Shown here: positions 47,364 through 59,570 of the stretch, one piece after another | How the letters are laid out: every line of letters begins with the position of its first letter | How positions within the stretch are numbered: position 1 is the stretch's first letter | Source of the DNA: Gentiana macrophylla | Lineage: Eukaryota > Streptophyta > Magnoliopsida > Gentianales > Gentianaceae | DNA: 64,000 nucleotides | Direction of reading: 5' to 3' | NCBI GenBank assembly: GCA_026214975.1 | Contig: CM047805.1 | Span: 63,503,368-63,567,367 of the forward strand | Position numbers and translations under genes: made by a program | The notes under the pieces: generated by a model | Database searches by the model: none | Told to the model about the DNA's origin: nothing | What the model saw: only the letters and a program-made list of their open reading frames with translations

Positions 47364-47504
47364 ATAAAAATGAAATTTTTATTAAAAATGATTTTTTTTA
47401 TTAAAAATTATATTTAATATTTAAAATTCAAAATTTTAACCTAAAATTTTTATTTAATATTTAATAATTATATTTTTGTATCTAAAAATTATATTTAATA
47501 TTTT

Positions 47505-48920
47505 AAATTCACTACTCGTTAATCAATATCGAGTTTGAAATCAACATTTGACTTATAAGTAACGAGATTGAGTTTTAATTTACTACTTATTAATCAATCT
47601 CGATGTTGAATTCAACTTTTGACTTAAAAGTAACGAGCATCGGGTTTGAAAATCACTACTCGTTAATGAATCTCAAGTTTGAAATCAACATTTGACTTAT
47701 AAGTAACGAGTCTCGAGTTTGACTTATAAGTAACGAGCCTAAAGGTTTTGAAAATCAGTAATCATTAATCAATCTCGAGTTTGAAATCAACATTTGACAT
47801 ATAAGTAACGATCCTCGGGATTGAAGACCAGTACTCGTTAATCAATCTCGAGGTTGAAATGAGCAATGGACTTATAAGTAACGAGCATTGAGTTTGAATT
47901 TACAACTTATTAATCAATATCGAGTTTGAAATCAACATTTGACTTATAAGTAACGAGCATTGAGTTTGAATTTACTACTTATTAATCAATATCGAGTTTG
48001 AAATCAACATTTGACTTATTATTATCGAGCATAAGGGTTTGAAAATCAATATTGATTAATCAATCTCGAGTTTGAAATCAACATTTGACTTATAAGTATC
48101 GAGCCTAAGGGTTTTGAAAATCAGTAATCATTAATCAATCTCGAGTTTGAAATCAACATTTGACATATAAGCTAGTAACGATCCTCGGGATTGAAGACCA
48201 GTACTCGTTAATCAATCTCGAGGTTGAAATGAACAATGGACTTATAAGTAACGAGCCACAGATTTGAAAATCACTAATCGTTAATCAATCTCGATGTTGA
48301 AATCAACATTTGTCTTAAAAGTAACGAGCTTTGGGTTTGAAAATCATTACTCATTAATCAATCTCGAGTTTGAAATCAACATTTGACTTAAAATTAACGA
48401 GCCTAAGGTTTGAAAAGCACTACTCGTTAATTCAATACTGATCAATCAATCTTGAGTTTGAAATCAACAATTGCCTAAGTAACGAGCCTCGGGCTTGAAT
48501 TCAATAATGATCAATCAATCTCGTGTTTGAATCAATATTTGACTAAGTAACGAGCATCAGACTTGAATTAAATACTGATCAATCAATCTCGAGTTTGAAA
48601 TCAACAATTGCCTAAGTAACGAGCATCGGGTTTGAATTCAATAATGATCAATCAATCTTGAGTTTGAAATCAATAATTTCCTAAGTAACAAGTCCCGGGC
48701 TTGAATTCAATAATGATCAATCAATCTCGAGTTTGAAATCAACATTTCACTAAGTAACGAGCATCGGGCTTGAATTCAATACTAATCAATCAATATCAAG
48801 TTTGAAATCAACAATTGCCTAAGTAACGAGCATCGTACTTGAATTCAATACTAGTCAATCAATATCGAGTTTGAAATCAACATTTCACTAAGTAACGAGT
48901 CTCGGGCTTGAATTCACGAA
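47505..48920. repeat. Tandem array, unit about 62-73 bp
   Basis: About 20 degenerate units contain AATCAATCTCGAGTTTGAAATCAAC and TAAGTAACGAGC. Unit starts in the first part are 71-73 bp apart (for example 47521, 47592 and 47665). After about 48420 the unit shortens to about 62-68 bp, with GATCAATCAATC. No reading frame is conserved. It sits between the two clusters of palindromes. Confidence 0.88.
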
Positions 48921-49004
48921 TGGATCAATATAAATTGATCAATATAAAATTATTATAAATTTATCAATATAGAATTATTATAAATTTTATTATTATTATT
49001 TAAT

Positions 49005-49042
49005 GGGACGACATTGTCGTCCCTAAAAAGACATGTCGTCCC
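49005..49042. repeat. CACTA subterminal palindromes, inner cluster
   Basis: GGGACGACATTGTCGTCCC at 49005-49023 and ACATGTCGTCCC at 49031-49042, immediately before the presumed transcription start. Confidence 0.8.
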
Positions 49043-50794
49043 TTTAAAGTTTTCGACCTAAATTAAATCAGGTCTCTTCTTCTCTTCTTCTTCATTCGAC
49101 TTTAAACAATTGCAGCCGCTCCTCCCTCGATCTCCTCCTCTCCTCCGATCCTCCTCTCTCTCTCTCTCTTCTTCCCACTCTTAAATTAAACACCCTCGGC
49201 TCCACCAACACTTGCTTCAACCACAGACATACCTCTACTCCGCCACCGGCCTCAACCACACCCGCACTCTCCACTCATCCGCCGCAGCTCCACTGCTTCA
49301 ACCGCCGCTCCACTCACTCAACAAAGACCTCCACTCGATTCAGGTAACTCCAAAGCCTTTTCAATTTGTAAACTTTTTTATTTTGCAATGTATAGACGCA
49401 CTCTCCACACCGCACCTCTCACTCGATTTGTTTTTTCAATGTATAGCCATTGGCTTCGTTATTTAAGTGTCTTAAAAGTGTATGGATAGAGAAGGAATTT
49501 TCTCGGCAAAGCTTTTAGGTTAGATGGTAATTTATCAACTTTCATATGAACACTTGATGATGGGGATCTGGTTTTCACCTGAAATGTTTGCTTACAGTTG
49601 TCTCTTTTCATTCTGCTTGCAACATTGTATAGATTGGGAGAATTTATTTACACTTTACCCTATCACGACACCACACACAACCAACTTTTCATGACGTTGA
49701 TTATATGGTTTAGAATTGACTTTGAAAATGTCCATCCTTACGAATGACTTTTGGAAAGTTGATTCTTGACCCACATAATCCACATTGTTCATTCATTATG
49801 GTTCTCATTGTCTTCGTTTCTTTGTTTTTCATAAAAAGGGCTTGGAAACCATATATTTTGGTTTATGATGTGAATTTGATGCTTATGATTGTAGAAATGT
49901 TTATAATATGTGTTTAGTAGATACTTGATGGGTTGACAGGTTGTCTAATGTTGGACTTAGTTAATGTCTTTTACTTGATAGTCTTAAGTTTATGATATGG
50001 AGTTTGAGGCAAACATGGACTATCTAGCTTGTAGCTATAGTTTGTATATGTCCACCTTTAGAGGAGGTGCTGTCCGTTTGGATACTGTTTACGAATGATT
50101 GATGTATTTTACTTGTTGTTTTAAGTTAATAATGTCTAGAGGCTTACATGCTTTGAGGTGGAACAACAATGTAGTCAATCATAAGACTACGGGATTTATG
50201 ATCATCATTTTGGTATCACTTTATTTTAGCTTAGTTTCACCTTTGGAATCTCAAGTGCATCTACTTTATCTTAGCTTAGTTTCACCTTTAGATTCCTGCC
50301 ACCTTTGTTTGATTGACATATGATACTCGGTGTGCGGCTATACTTACCTAACTTATTTTTTTGGCGGTGTCCACTTACTTTCTTTGCACTTTTTTACATT
50401 TCGAAGAAGGTGTTGTAGTTACTCGGCTTAGAAAACAAAGAAATTGCTTGAGGTCAGTGTAGTTAGAGGTGCTACTGCAAATCTCAATAGTTGGGGATCT
50501 ATTGCAAACCACAGAGTTCTGAGATCTCTGAGAAAATCTCGCTTTCCTTGCACATGTAGAATCTATGCAATACTTTGCCTTATAGTTGATAGCTTGTATT
50601 TAAATTGTCTATTAACACTTAACACGTATGAAACTAGACATGACCTTGTGCCTAAAAATGAGTTACTAACTTTTTCTTGTGCCTTAATGAAATCTTGTAT
50701 ACTAATGAAACTAATGTTCTTTGAAAATACAAAAACACTGTTTGTTATATTTGGATATGTAAACACTAGGCCTATTTATTCAAAAGTTATTTAC
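49043..50794 (+). other. Leader and 5' region of the CACTA gene
   Basis: A CT-rich stretch (49075-49330, many CTTCTT and CTCC words) resembles a plant 5' untranslated leader and ends in a possible donor CAG|GTAACT at about 49341. The following sequence has no coding signal until 50795. The 145-codon frame at 50444-50881 overlaps the true first exon only at its end. Confidence 0.5.
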
Positions 50795-51302
50795 ATGGCT
50801 TGTGCTGGGTCTGCCGGTGGTTCGCGTCCACCACATCAAAATCCGAATAGGATACCAGCTGATTGTGAGAACGGTATGTAATAATCTTTTTTTTTTCATT
50901 CTATTCAAATTTTATAATTACCGTTGTACATTTTTTCATTCTATTCACATTTTATTGCAGATGAGTATCTTGACCAATTCATCGTTGATGATGCTGAATT
51001 AGAGGCCTTGGAAAGCCGTAAGAAGAGAGGGCAACGCGGCACTACCAAGGGGCTTTCCCTTGAGAAAGAAAAAAAGAAACAGGGGGTAAACAAACTCCCA
51101 ATAGTATGGCATCCATGATTTCCTAAAATGCGGAATGATGTTGGAAAATACCACGGAAAACTATCATCTGCTTTAGGAAAGGAAATAAGATGCCATATTA
51201 GACCTTATTTTCCAACTTGGCGGGATGTTGATGAACAATCGAAGAATTTACTCTTCGAGGAGATGAGGGTGCGTATTTTTATAATTAACACTTTCAAGTT
51301 TG

Positions 51303-51306
<4 letters not shown>

Positions 51307-51359
<53 letters not shown>
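51307..51359. repeat. (AT)n microsatellite in an intron
   Basis: About 53 bases of alternating AT between exons of the CACTA gene. Confidence 0.95.
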
Positions 51360-51362
<3 letters not shown>

Positions 51363-52081
51363 TTTCAGGCACATTTTGATAATATTGAACCTGAACATCG
51401 GCACGCCGTGCTTGAGAACGCCGGCGTTTTGTACAAAAGATGAAAAGGAAGGTTAAGCACGCATGTAAAAGAATGGGAACGAGATCATGGGGACAAGGAA
51501 GTGCATTGCCCACGACATCGAGATGTCCTATTGGATGAGGATTGGGACAAGTATTTAGATTATTTCTATTCACCTGAGTTTCAGGTAAATCAATAATCGA
51601 TAGGTCTATATAAATTATCTATCTTGTGTATATGACTTTTGTTCTTCCTTTTAAACAGGAGAAATCAGAAGTGAATACCCAAAATGCTCGTGGAAACAAG
51701 AAAGGCACACACGGGCGAAAGACTATCGACCAACGCCGTTATCAAGGCATACAAGATGTAAGTAACGTAAACACACGAAAACAAAAAATACTTTGATAAC
51801 TAATAACATTTATATCTTTATATTTTTTATATTTTAATTTTAATAACAAATAACGGGGTGTATCGGTAATTTGAAAGAACTGATCTCTTTCCATGTTGAA
51901 CAAGAGTTTAAAATGTCATAATAGCTGATAATATGTATTCTAATTTGAAAGAATGATGCGTCGTTATCGGATGAGAATGTCATTGATGCGTGATCCTATA
52001 GATGACCATGTAAGTGAGTCGATATTTTTTCTATATATGGGTTGATGCTCATACACAAGATGATACATATAAGTGATCGAT

Positions 52082-52086
<5 letters not shown>

Positions 52087-52148
<62 letters not shown>

Positions 52149-52155
52149 ATATATA
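52087..52155. repeat. (TA)n microsatellite in an intron
   Basis: About 69 bases of nearly pure TA, upstream of the last exon. Confidence 0.95.
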
Positions 52156-52288
52156 CATACATATAGCTTTTGACATACTTTTATTATTTGTGGTATAAAT
52201 GTAGAGAATGTTGGAGTATTATCGCTCCATCATCGCTCCAGGACCCCGAAGGAAGCTGACTCAAGAAGAAGAAGATTTGATTTTTAGT

Positions 52289-54326
52289 TGTAACGCCCCG
52301 TTCCCGGACACCGAGTCCTTATCCGGAAATAAAACGTTCGGCACGTATAAAATAAAAGTAAATTCACTTTATACGTAAGCCTCTACTACGTCGTATCAAA
52401 CAAAAGCAAACGGAAGCAAAAACTCGGGTATAAAATTTCTAAACGTTTAAGAATAGAAAAAAGGAAATCTAAAAGCGGAAATGTAACTTTATTACATTGA
52501 GAAAGTACGAAAAATCTCAAAAAGAAAGTACTACACGCTCGAAAGACCAAAAGTCTACCTCAAAAGTATCAAAGAATCCAAATGTATAAATAAAGCTGTA
52601 AAAAATGATAAGTCTTCAACGAGCGCCGTCAAACGTCGTCGTCGAACTCCTCCTCGAAAACCTGTTCGTCTTCTCATCCCCAGACACACAGAAAACATGC
52701 ATTTGAGGTAAGTACAACGTACTTAATAAGAAAGAGAAGCTATGATATCAACTATAGTTTATAAGGAAAAGATATTTAATTAAATTGGTTGTTTATGTGA
52801 GACCGACTCAACCTAGGGTTCATTTCATGTCCATCAACACGAATTGACTAAACGTTTCTACCTAGCTTATCTATGTTACAACCGCACTCAAGGGCACTAC
52901 GCGCATCCACCTCAGCAGAGTCCCTCCGCACTTAGGGTCATTGTGACCTCACGGAGTTCTTCCACCTCGGGAACACTTTTGCAACATATTAGTGGATCAC
53001 ACCAATATCCACGAAGTCTAGAAAAGGTAGACTCCGATAGCTTGCGCGTCTCAGCGGAGTCCCTATGTACTTAGGGTCATTGTGACCTACAGAGTTCCTC
53101 CACCTTCAGAGGTAGGACATGCATCGCGATTTAGCCTGGTGCCTAGCCAAGAGAGACATGTTGTTTAATCTTTTACTAGTCAAGTACGTTGTTTATTAGG
53201 ATGATCAACTAGCCACCTAAGTGTTTTCAAATAATCTCCCTCACACCAACTACTCTCTTCCTAGACCACTAGACACGGACAAGTCCTAGCAATTACACAG
53301 ACATTGATGAATGCTAACTCATCAAAGCACAAGCCTATCACGCTCTTCCGACGGATCCGAACTTCAACTCCCTTTAAGAGTACATTCGGTGTTTTAACTA
53401 AACGAATCAGAAGCTCAATTCAGGCTTGTCCAAGTTTATACCATTTATTATGTCATATATAAAGGTTTCATAAAGCTAAATCATGCTTATAAGGCTGCAC
53501 AACAACTAACAAAGGAAGAAGGGCAAAACAAGCTAGACGCCCGTTTAAGGCTTTGGACGCCCGTCTGAAGCTCATTGGACGCCCGTCCAAAGATGGACGC
53601 CCGTCCACTATACCCAGACGCCCGTCCGTCTAAAACAGTTTCAATCCTGAATGTAAAACAACACTTCGAACGCCCGTCCAGGAAATCCAGACGCTCGTCC
53701 GAAATGTGCCTCAAGTAGACGCCCGTCCAGAGAGGCCAGACGCTCGTCCACCTGGGTTCGACTAGAACCCTAAACCTTCATCATGCGATTTCCAAAACGA
53801 TTCCAAACCGAACCACAGCAAGAACAACACAGAAAAACTCAGAAAAACATGTCTAAACATATCATGGCACTTATGGTCAATGACCAATCCATAAACTCAT
53901 CAATCTAGCATCAAAACACCCTACAATTTCATCTAAACCTTATAAAAGATATTTGAGATCATAGAGATAGTTTCCTTACCTATTGGCAGCCCGCGAGGCC
54001 GATCAAAACCTCAACAAAGCCTGCGACTTTGCCAACCAAGTGGTAACCAAAGCGTTGCTCCTCTTCACAACGGTTCCAAATCTTCCGTCGATCTCGAAAA
54101 TCACCAAGAGTTGCTTGATTATTGGTGAAGCTCTCCCAAACCTCAACTCTCTCCTTGAATGCTGTGAGAAGAGAGGAAAATCGTGGGCTGCTCTTTTTTT
54201 TGTAAAAGGTTATGGGATCATCAGTCTAATTTTTCCTTTAAATACCCATTCCCATAAAACCTTAGTTTTCCTTATTTGCCCTTAGTTATAAAAAAAGGAT
54301 TTCCTTACTATATATATATATACCAC

Positions 54327-54385
<59 letters not shown>

Positions 54386-54482
54386 CGTCCAAATTAAATA
54401 ACTCCGATTAAAAGGAACCGAACCCAATATTTCGTTTCGCAAAAAGACACGTCTGCCCTTTCCCGAAAATTGGAATATTACA
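52289..54482 (-). repeat. 3' LTR of the Tekay-like element
   Basis: 2194 bp. It holds nine copies of an ACGC(C/T)CGT word between 53530 and 53755. A tandem pair with CTTAGGGTCATTGTGACCT lies at about 52930 and 53070. A (TA)n run at 54306-54383 is much longer than in the other LTR. Confidence 0.95.
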
Positions 54483-54500
54483 GTCCTCCCCCCTTAAAAG
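54483..54500 (-). other. Polypurine tract of the Tekay-like element
   Basis: On the minus strand TTTTAAGGGGGGAGGAC lies against the 3' LTR. Confidence 0.85.
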
Positions 54501-54517
54501 GAGTTTCGTCCTCGAAA

Positions 54518-55834
54518 CTAGAACATACCTGGTAAGTCCGCAAACTCTTGGAACTCACTGATCATATCACTTTCCACTTCCCAAGTTGCCTCCTCGAGTG
54601 ACTGATTGCTCCACTGAACTAGCACCAAGGGAACAATTCGCCTTTTAATCGTCTTTTCTTTCCGGTCTAAAATCTTGATAGGTCTCTCGTCGTAAGCAAG
54701 ATTATCTTGTAGGATTTCTGGATCAACCGTAGTTTCAACATCGTTCTTTGTCAGACATTTCTTCAACATCGAAACGTGAAATACGTTATGAACTCTCGAC
54801 ATTGATTCTGGCAACTGAAGCTTATAAGCTAACGTTCCAACTCTTTCCAAGATCTCAAAAGGTCCAACATACCTTGGACTTAGCTTTCCTTTCCGTCCAA
54901 AGCGTTTCACTCCTTTCATCGGTGAAGCTCGGAGGTAAACTCTATCACCGACTTCAAACTCTAAGGGTCTCCTTCTAACATCAGCCCAACTTTTCTGCCT
55001 GTCTTGAGCTGCCTTCAAATTCTTCTTGACCAACTGAACCCTTTCCTTTGCTTGTTCAACCATTTCCGGCCCTGTAATCTGTCTCTCTCCGACTTCATCC
55101 CAAAACAGTGGCGTCCGACATCTTCTCCCATACAACGCTTCAAACGGCGGCATGCCTATGCTTGCATGAAAACTGTTGTTATAGGCAAACTCTGCTACCG
55201 ATAGGTAATCCTCCACCTCCAAAACACAAGCTCTTAACATGTCTTCAAGTGTTTGGATGGTCCTCTCAGATTGTCCATCTGTCTGAGGATGAAAAGCCGT
55301 GCTCAAATCCAACTTTGTTCCAAAGGCTTCTTGTAAGCTCTTCCAAAACCGACTGACGAACCTCGAATCACGATCCGAAACTATAGAGATAGGAACTCCG
55401 TGTAGCTTCACTATATTATCCAGATATAGTGTCGTCATCTTCTTCAACGGCATGTCAACTTTGTATGGCAAGAAATGGGCAGATTTGGTCAATCTATCCA
55501 CAATTACCCAAATTGCATCATGTCCTCCCTTTGTCCTAGGTAATCCGGTGATGAAATCCATCGTAATCTTATCCCACTTCCATTCAGGGATGTCCAATGG
55601 CTTAAGCATTCCCCCGGGTCTTATATGTTCTGATTTAACCTTCTGACAAACATCACACTCTGCCACAAACTTGGATAATTCCAACTTCATCGAGGGCCAC
55701 CAAAATCTTTCCTTTAAATCTCTGTACATTTTAGTAGCACCTGGATGAACCGTAAAAGCAATTCTGTGTGCCTCTTCCATAACTCTTTGTCTTAGGTCGC
55801 CGACATTAGGTACACCTGACGATCCTGGTACCAC
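54518..55834 (-). CDS. Integrase plus chromodomain, Tekay-like
   Basis: A 438-codon open frame, the C-terminal part of the polyprotein. Residues about 15-70 are the end of the zinc-binding domain ([18 protein letters not shown] and CDVCQKVK). The core has [25 protein letters not shown] and [30 protein letters not shown] follows, so the D-D-E triad is intact. [18 protein letters not shown] and [17 protein letters not shown] follow. The C-terminus ([15 protein letters not shown]...[15 protein letters not shown]) is a chromodomain, which guides integration toward certain chromatin. The stop is at 54518, next to the PPT. The first residues belong to the linker after RNase H. Confidence 0.95.
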   Translation of the reverse strand: MVPGSSGVPNVGDLRQRVMEEAHRIAFTVHPGATKMYRDLKERFWWPSMKLELSKFVAECDVCQKVKSEHIRPGGMLKPLDIPEWKWDKITMDFITGLPRTKGGHDAIWVIVDRLTKSAHFLPYKVDMPLKKMTTLYLDNIVKLHGVPISIVSDRDSRFVSRFWKSLQEAFGTKLDLSTAFHPQTDGQSERTIQTLEDMLRACVLEVEDYLSVAEFAYNNSFHASIGMPPFEALYGRRCRTPLFWDEVGERQITGPEMVEQAKERVQLVKKNLKAAQDRQKSWADVRRRPLEFEVGDRVYLRASPMKGVKRFGRKGKLSPRYVGPFEILERVGTLAYKLQLPESMSRVHNVFHVSMLKKCLTKNDVETTVDPEILQDNLAYDERPIKILDRKEKTIKRRIVPLVLVQWSNQSLEEATWEVESDMISEFQEFADLPGMF

Positions 55835-56400
55835 AGATTTCCACTCTTATCTAGCACGTAACCAACTGTAGGCTTCTCCCTAGCAACCCGCTTCAAATCA
55901 ACCAAAACCGGATCTTCGTCTTGCTTCTCTCGAATGTCATCCATCAACTCAGATCTTGCTAACAACGGTGCCACAAACTGCCGGACTTCGATCTGATCAA
56001 AGCTTCTGATTTGCAGCCCATCTAGCCTTTCTGCCACTATCTCAACACTGGAAGCTGCAAACACTGGTTTCCTGCTCAAAGCATCTGCTACTACATTTGC
56101 TTTTCCCGGATGGTACTGAATATCCAAATCGTAATCCTTTACAAATTCTAACCATCTCCTCTGTCTCATATTCAGATTCTCTTGGGTGAAGAAATACTTT
56201 AAACTCTTATGGTCGGTGAAGATCCTTGCTTTAACTCCATACAGGTAGTGCCTCCAAGTCTTTAAGGCAAAAACTACCGCTGCCAACTCTAGATCATGTG
56301 TCGGGTAATTCTTCTCATGCGCCTTCAACTGCCTAGATGCATAGGCGATCACTTTCCCTCCTTGCGTTAAAACACAACCTAGACCCTATCCTGAAGCATC
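55792..56400 (-). pseudogene. RNase H and linker, Tekay-like
   Basis: The frame has [46 protein letters not shown] and [12 protein letters not shown], the RNase H active-site segments, then a linker ([22 protein letters not shown]). A frameshift near 56380 separates it from RT and another near 55800 from integrase. Both might be sequence errors. Confidence 0.9.
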
Positions 56401-57230
56401 GGTATAGACATCGTAATTATCAAAGATCTCCGGAACTGCTGACACTGGGGCCATGTCAACTTCTTCTTCAGTGTCTGAAAAGCTATTTCGCACTCTCTAG
56501 TCCATTCAAACTTCACATTCTTCTGTGTCAGCTTAGTGAGTGGAGTATCTATCTTCGAAAAGTCTTGTACAAACTTCCGGTAGTAACCAGCCAACCCAAG
56601 AAAACTCCTTACTTCTGAAACGGTGGTAGGTCTAGGCCAATTCTCAAATGCCTCGATCTTTACTGGATCAACTTGAATACCATCTCCAGAAATCACATGA
56701 CCGAAGAAACTAACTCGACCCAACCAAAAGTCGCACTTTGAAAACTTTGCATATAACTGATTCTTCTTCAAGGTCTCCAACACTACCTTTAAGTGTTCCT
56801 CGTGTTCTCTTTCATCCTTTGAGTAGATAAGGATATCGTCTATGAACACAATCACAAACATATCCAAATACGGCATGAAAACACGTTGCATCAAATCCAT
56901 AAATGCAGATGGAGCATTAGTGAGTCCAAATGGCATGACAAGGAACTCATAATGTCCATATCTTGTACTGAAGGCCGTCTTCGGTACATCCGCCACCTTA
57001 ATCTTTAACTGATGATAACCGGATCTCAAGTCAATCTTGGAAAACACTTTCTTGCCTTGCAACTGGTTAAACAGATCATCTATCCTTGGTAGAGGGTACT
57101 TATTCTTGATGGTAAGGTTATTCAGCGCTCGGTAATCGATACACATCCGCATGCTACCATCCTTCTTCTTCACAAACAAGACAGGTCTCCCCAAGGCGAG
57201 GTACTGGGCTGAATTATGTTCCTTTCAAGC
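56379..57230 (-). pseudogene. Reverse transcriptase, Tekay-like
   Basis: It has [70 protein letters not shown] and [15 protein letters not shown] (catalytic IDD). [15 protein letters not shown] and [14 protein letters not shown] follow. The frame breaks upstream at about 57200 and downstream at about 56450 (after LKKKLT), where the family reads on into RNase H. Confidence 0.93.
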
Positions 57231-57581
57231 ATATCTTTAAGTTGAGCTTTCAACTCCTTTAATTCAGCCGGTGCCATCCTATAGGGTGCCTTAGCAATCC
57301 CAGTGCGCTCCGGGTACCAACTTGATCTCAAACTCGATTTCCTATCGGCATGTTTCCCGGTAGCTCTTCTGGAAACACCTCGGGGTACTCTCTTACTATA
57401 GGAGTTTCTTCTAACTTCGGCTTCACTTGTTCTACATCCACTGCATACAACAAGTAGCCCTCACAACCCATCTGACAAGCCCCGATGGCCTTAATCACTT
57501 TGAGATGATCGGATGTCGCTTCTACCTACGGCTTGTACATTCCCTTGATACGTCTTGTGCGATTTTCCGGTACTTTAAAAG

Positions 57582-57890
57582 TCACTTTCTTCTCTCTACG
57601 GTCAAGTGAACATAATTCTCGGATAGCCAATCTATTCCGAGGATTACGTCAAAATCCAAGAAGTCCAAAACTGTGAAGTCGCTCTTGCATCGATAAGGTC
57701 CAACTCGAACTTCCACTTGAGGTATTATCCTAGTCACCTTTGTTACCTTCCCTAACGGCGTAGTTATTTCCAAAGTATTCCTTAAAGGTTCTGAAGGTAA
57801 GTTCAATTTCTTAGCTACCTTGGTTGACACAAAAGTATTTGACGCTCCCATATCAAACAAAGCCTTGACCACTAGGTTTTCTAACATTAT
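57582..57890 (-). pseudogene. Aspartic protease, Tekay-like, altered motif
   Basis: The frame reads VVKALFDMGASNTFVSTKVA, then VTRIIPQVEVRVG, DFTVLDFLDFDVILGIDWLS and VHLTVERRK, a retropepsin of the Tekay type. The catalytic D-(S/T)-G-A is D-M-G-A here, coded ATG. A C-to-T change at a CpG in ACG would give this. With Met in place of Ser/Thr the protease is probably weakened. Confidence 0.88.
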
Positions 57891-58028
57891 CGTACCTAGG
57901 ATGCATATTCATTTATTTAAACATAGTTACAACATGAATAAACACGCTATAAAATATCTTAACAAAAGAACAAAACAACAACATGGTACCTGAAATAACG
58001 TCATCCTCTGGTTCCACAAAACCAAAGA

Positions 58029-59483
58029 TCAAGCGCAAAAACTCGAATCGGTCGGCTTGGGCCGCTCTTTCGCTTCCTTGACTCGAGCTACCTTTGTTCC
58101 CTCTGTTTGGACACGCCTACAGAAAAGTGTCCGGCTCTCGCAGATATAGCAACCCGACCAAAGACTGCTCGCTGCACTCTCTGTGTGATTTTCTGTTGCA
58201 CTTAGAGCAAAGCGGTGCATTTGTTCGGGGCCTTAGCTCTTTGTAGAGCCGTCGCTCTTCTTGACATTCATTGCGGTGCTCCCTATAAGCGCCTTGACTA
58301 GTCCCAAAGTTTCTCTTGTTTCCAACAACTACTGTAGCCCTCTTTCTAAAGGTCTTGACTTCCAAAGCTTTATTCAGTAGCTCTGCCATATTCTTTGCTG
58401 TAAATCCTAACATGCCTGACTGGATTTCATAAGCCAAGCCGTCCTTGTAAAGAGCCATCTTCCTTTCCTCTACTTTCATCAACTCGGGGTAGAACCGCCC
58501 CAATTCGTTGAACTTATTGGTGTGCTGGGTCACCGTGTACTGAGTACCTTGCTTAAACTTCAAAAACTGACTTGCCTTGTCAGCTTGCACCGTAGCCGGG
58601 AAGTATTCGTTGTAGAACATGGCTTTAAAACCTTCCCAGTCCGTTATCTTACCGTTACTGCTTTGAGTGACATCAATCCATGCTTCCGCTGCGCCTAAGA
58701 GGAAACTGACTTCCAGCTGTGCCATTTCTGTCTCCGGAACATGTATATTCCTGCAAGCCTTTTCAAAACCTCTTAGCCATTCTTCTGCCTTCATATGTTC
58801 CACATTTCCATAAAAGTTCTCAACCCGATTCCTTCTTAACCTCGTGTACCAATCTACAACTGGTGCTGGTTCAAAGGCCGGTCTAACTGGTGGGTAAACC
58901 GGTGGGTAACCATAAGGCATCTGCTGTGGGTACTGTTGCTGAGGAGGGTAAGCCGGATACGCTTGAGTTACAGGCTGGTAAGGGTAGTATCCCTGAGGGT
59001 AAAACTGGTGTGGCTGCGGAGGGTACTGGGGTTGCTGAAAACCAAAAGGTGGGTGACCAACGCCTTGCTGATGATCAACGCGTGGTGAAGGTGGTAGTAC
59101 ATGAGGGTTGAGGAGCATGACCTCTGAGGAGGAGGGTAAAAGACCTGCTGCTGCTGAGGATACACAGGTGGGTAAACACTTGTTGGTGGAGGGTACACGC
59201 TAGCCACAGGTGGTGGTACATAGCCAGTTGGGACATCACTTACCATGGTGAACTGAAACGAACTTCCCACGTGCCATCGTGGAGGTCGTTCCTGATGAGG
59301 TCGGGGTGACAAGCTCTGAAGAGGCCTCGGTGATGGTGTCGCCGTATGAGGTGGTGGTGACAAACTCTGCTGAGATAGGGGTATCGGCCTCACTACACCA
59401 CCCCTACAACCGTGCGGGACTTTCCCTCGAACTGGAAGACTCGCACCCGCTCCGGTCCTCGTGAACACCATCCCGATGATCAA
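58029..59483 (-). pseudogene. gag, Tekay-like, with Pro/Tyr/Gln-rich N-terminus
   Basis: Gag makes the particle. The N-terminal region (about 58880-59250) is almost only Pro, Tyr, Gln and Val, with repeated YPP and YPQ units in shifted frames. The gag domain follows: VVDWYTRLRRNRVENFYG, MKAEEWLRGFEKACRN, WEGFKAMFYNEYFPATVQ, QFLKFKQGTQYTVTQHTNKF and ALYKDGLAYEIQSGML. Near the end CSKC, HREC and, in another frame, GCYIC suggest one or two damaged zinc knuckles. Frameshifts at about 58120 and 59100 break it. Confidence 0.85.
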
Positions 59484-59553
59484 GAAAACCAGACGTTACT
59501 AAAAGATCTAAAGAATCTTATCTTAAAAAAAAAAAGGAAGCCTCAAAGGACGC

Positions 59554-59567
59554 TTCTCTCGATACCA
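59554..59567 (-). other. Primer-binding site of the Tekay-like element
   Basis: On the minus strand TGGTATCGAGAG lies three to five bases inside the 5' LTR. The usual tRNA-Met PBS is TGGTATCAGAGC, so one CAG reads CG here. Confidence 0.75.
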
Positions 59568-59570
59568 ATC

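Noticed and set aside
47505..48920. CRISPR-like array
   Set aside because: The units are degenerate throughout with no constant repeat and variable spacer, and the host is a plant. It is a tandem array within a CACTA element.
52844..53714. Open frames inside the Tekay LTR (also 60767-61460)
   Set aside because: They occur in both LTRs, are not conserved in frame and cross the ACGCCCGT repeat.
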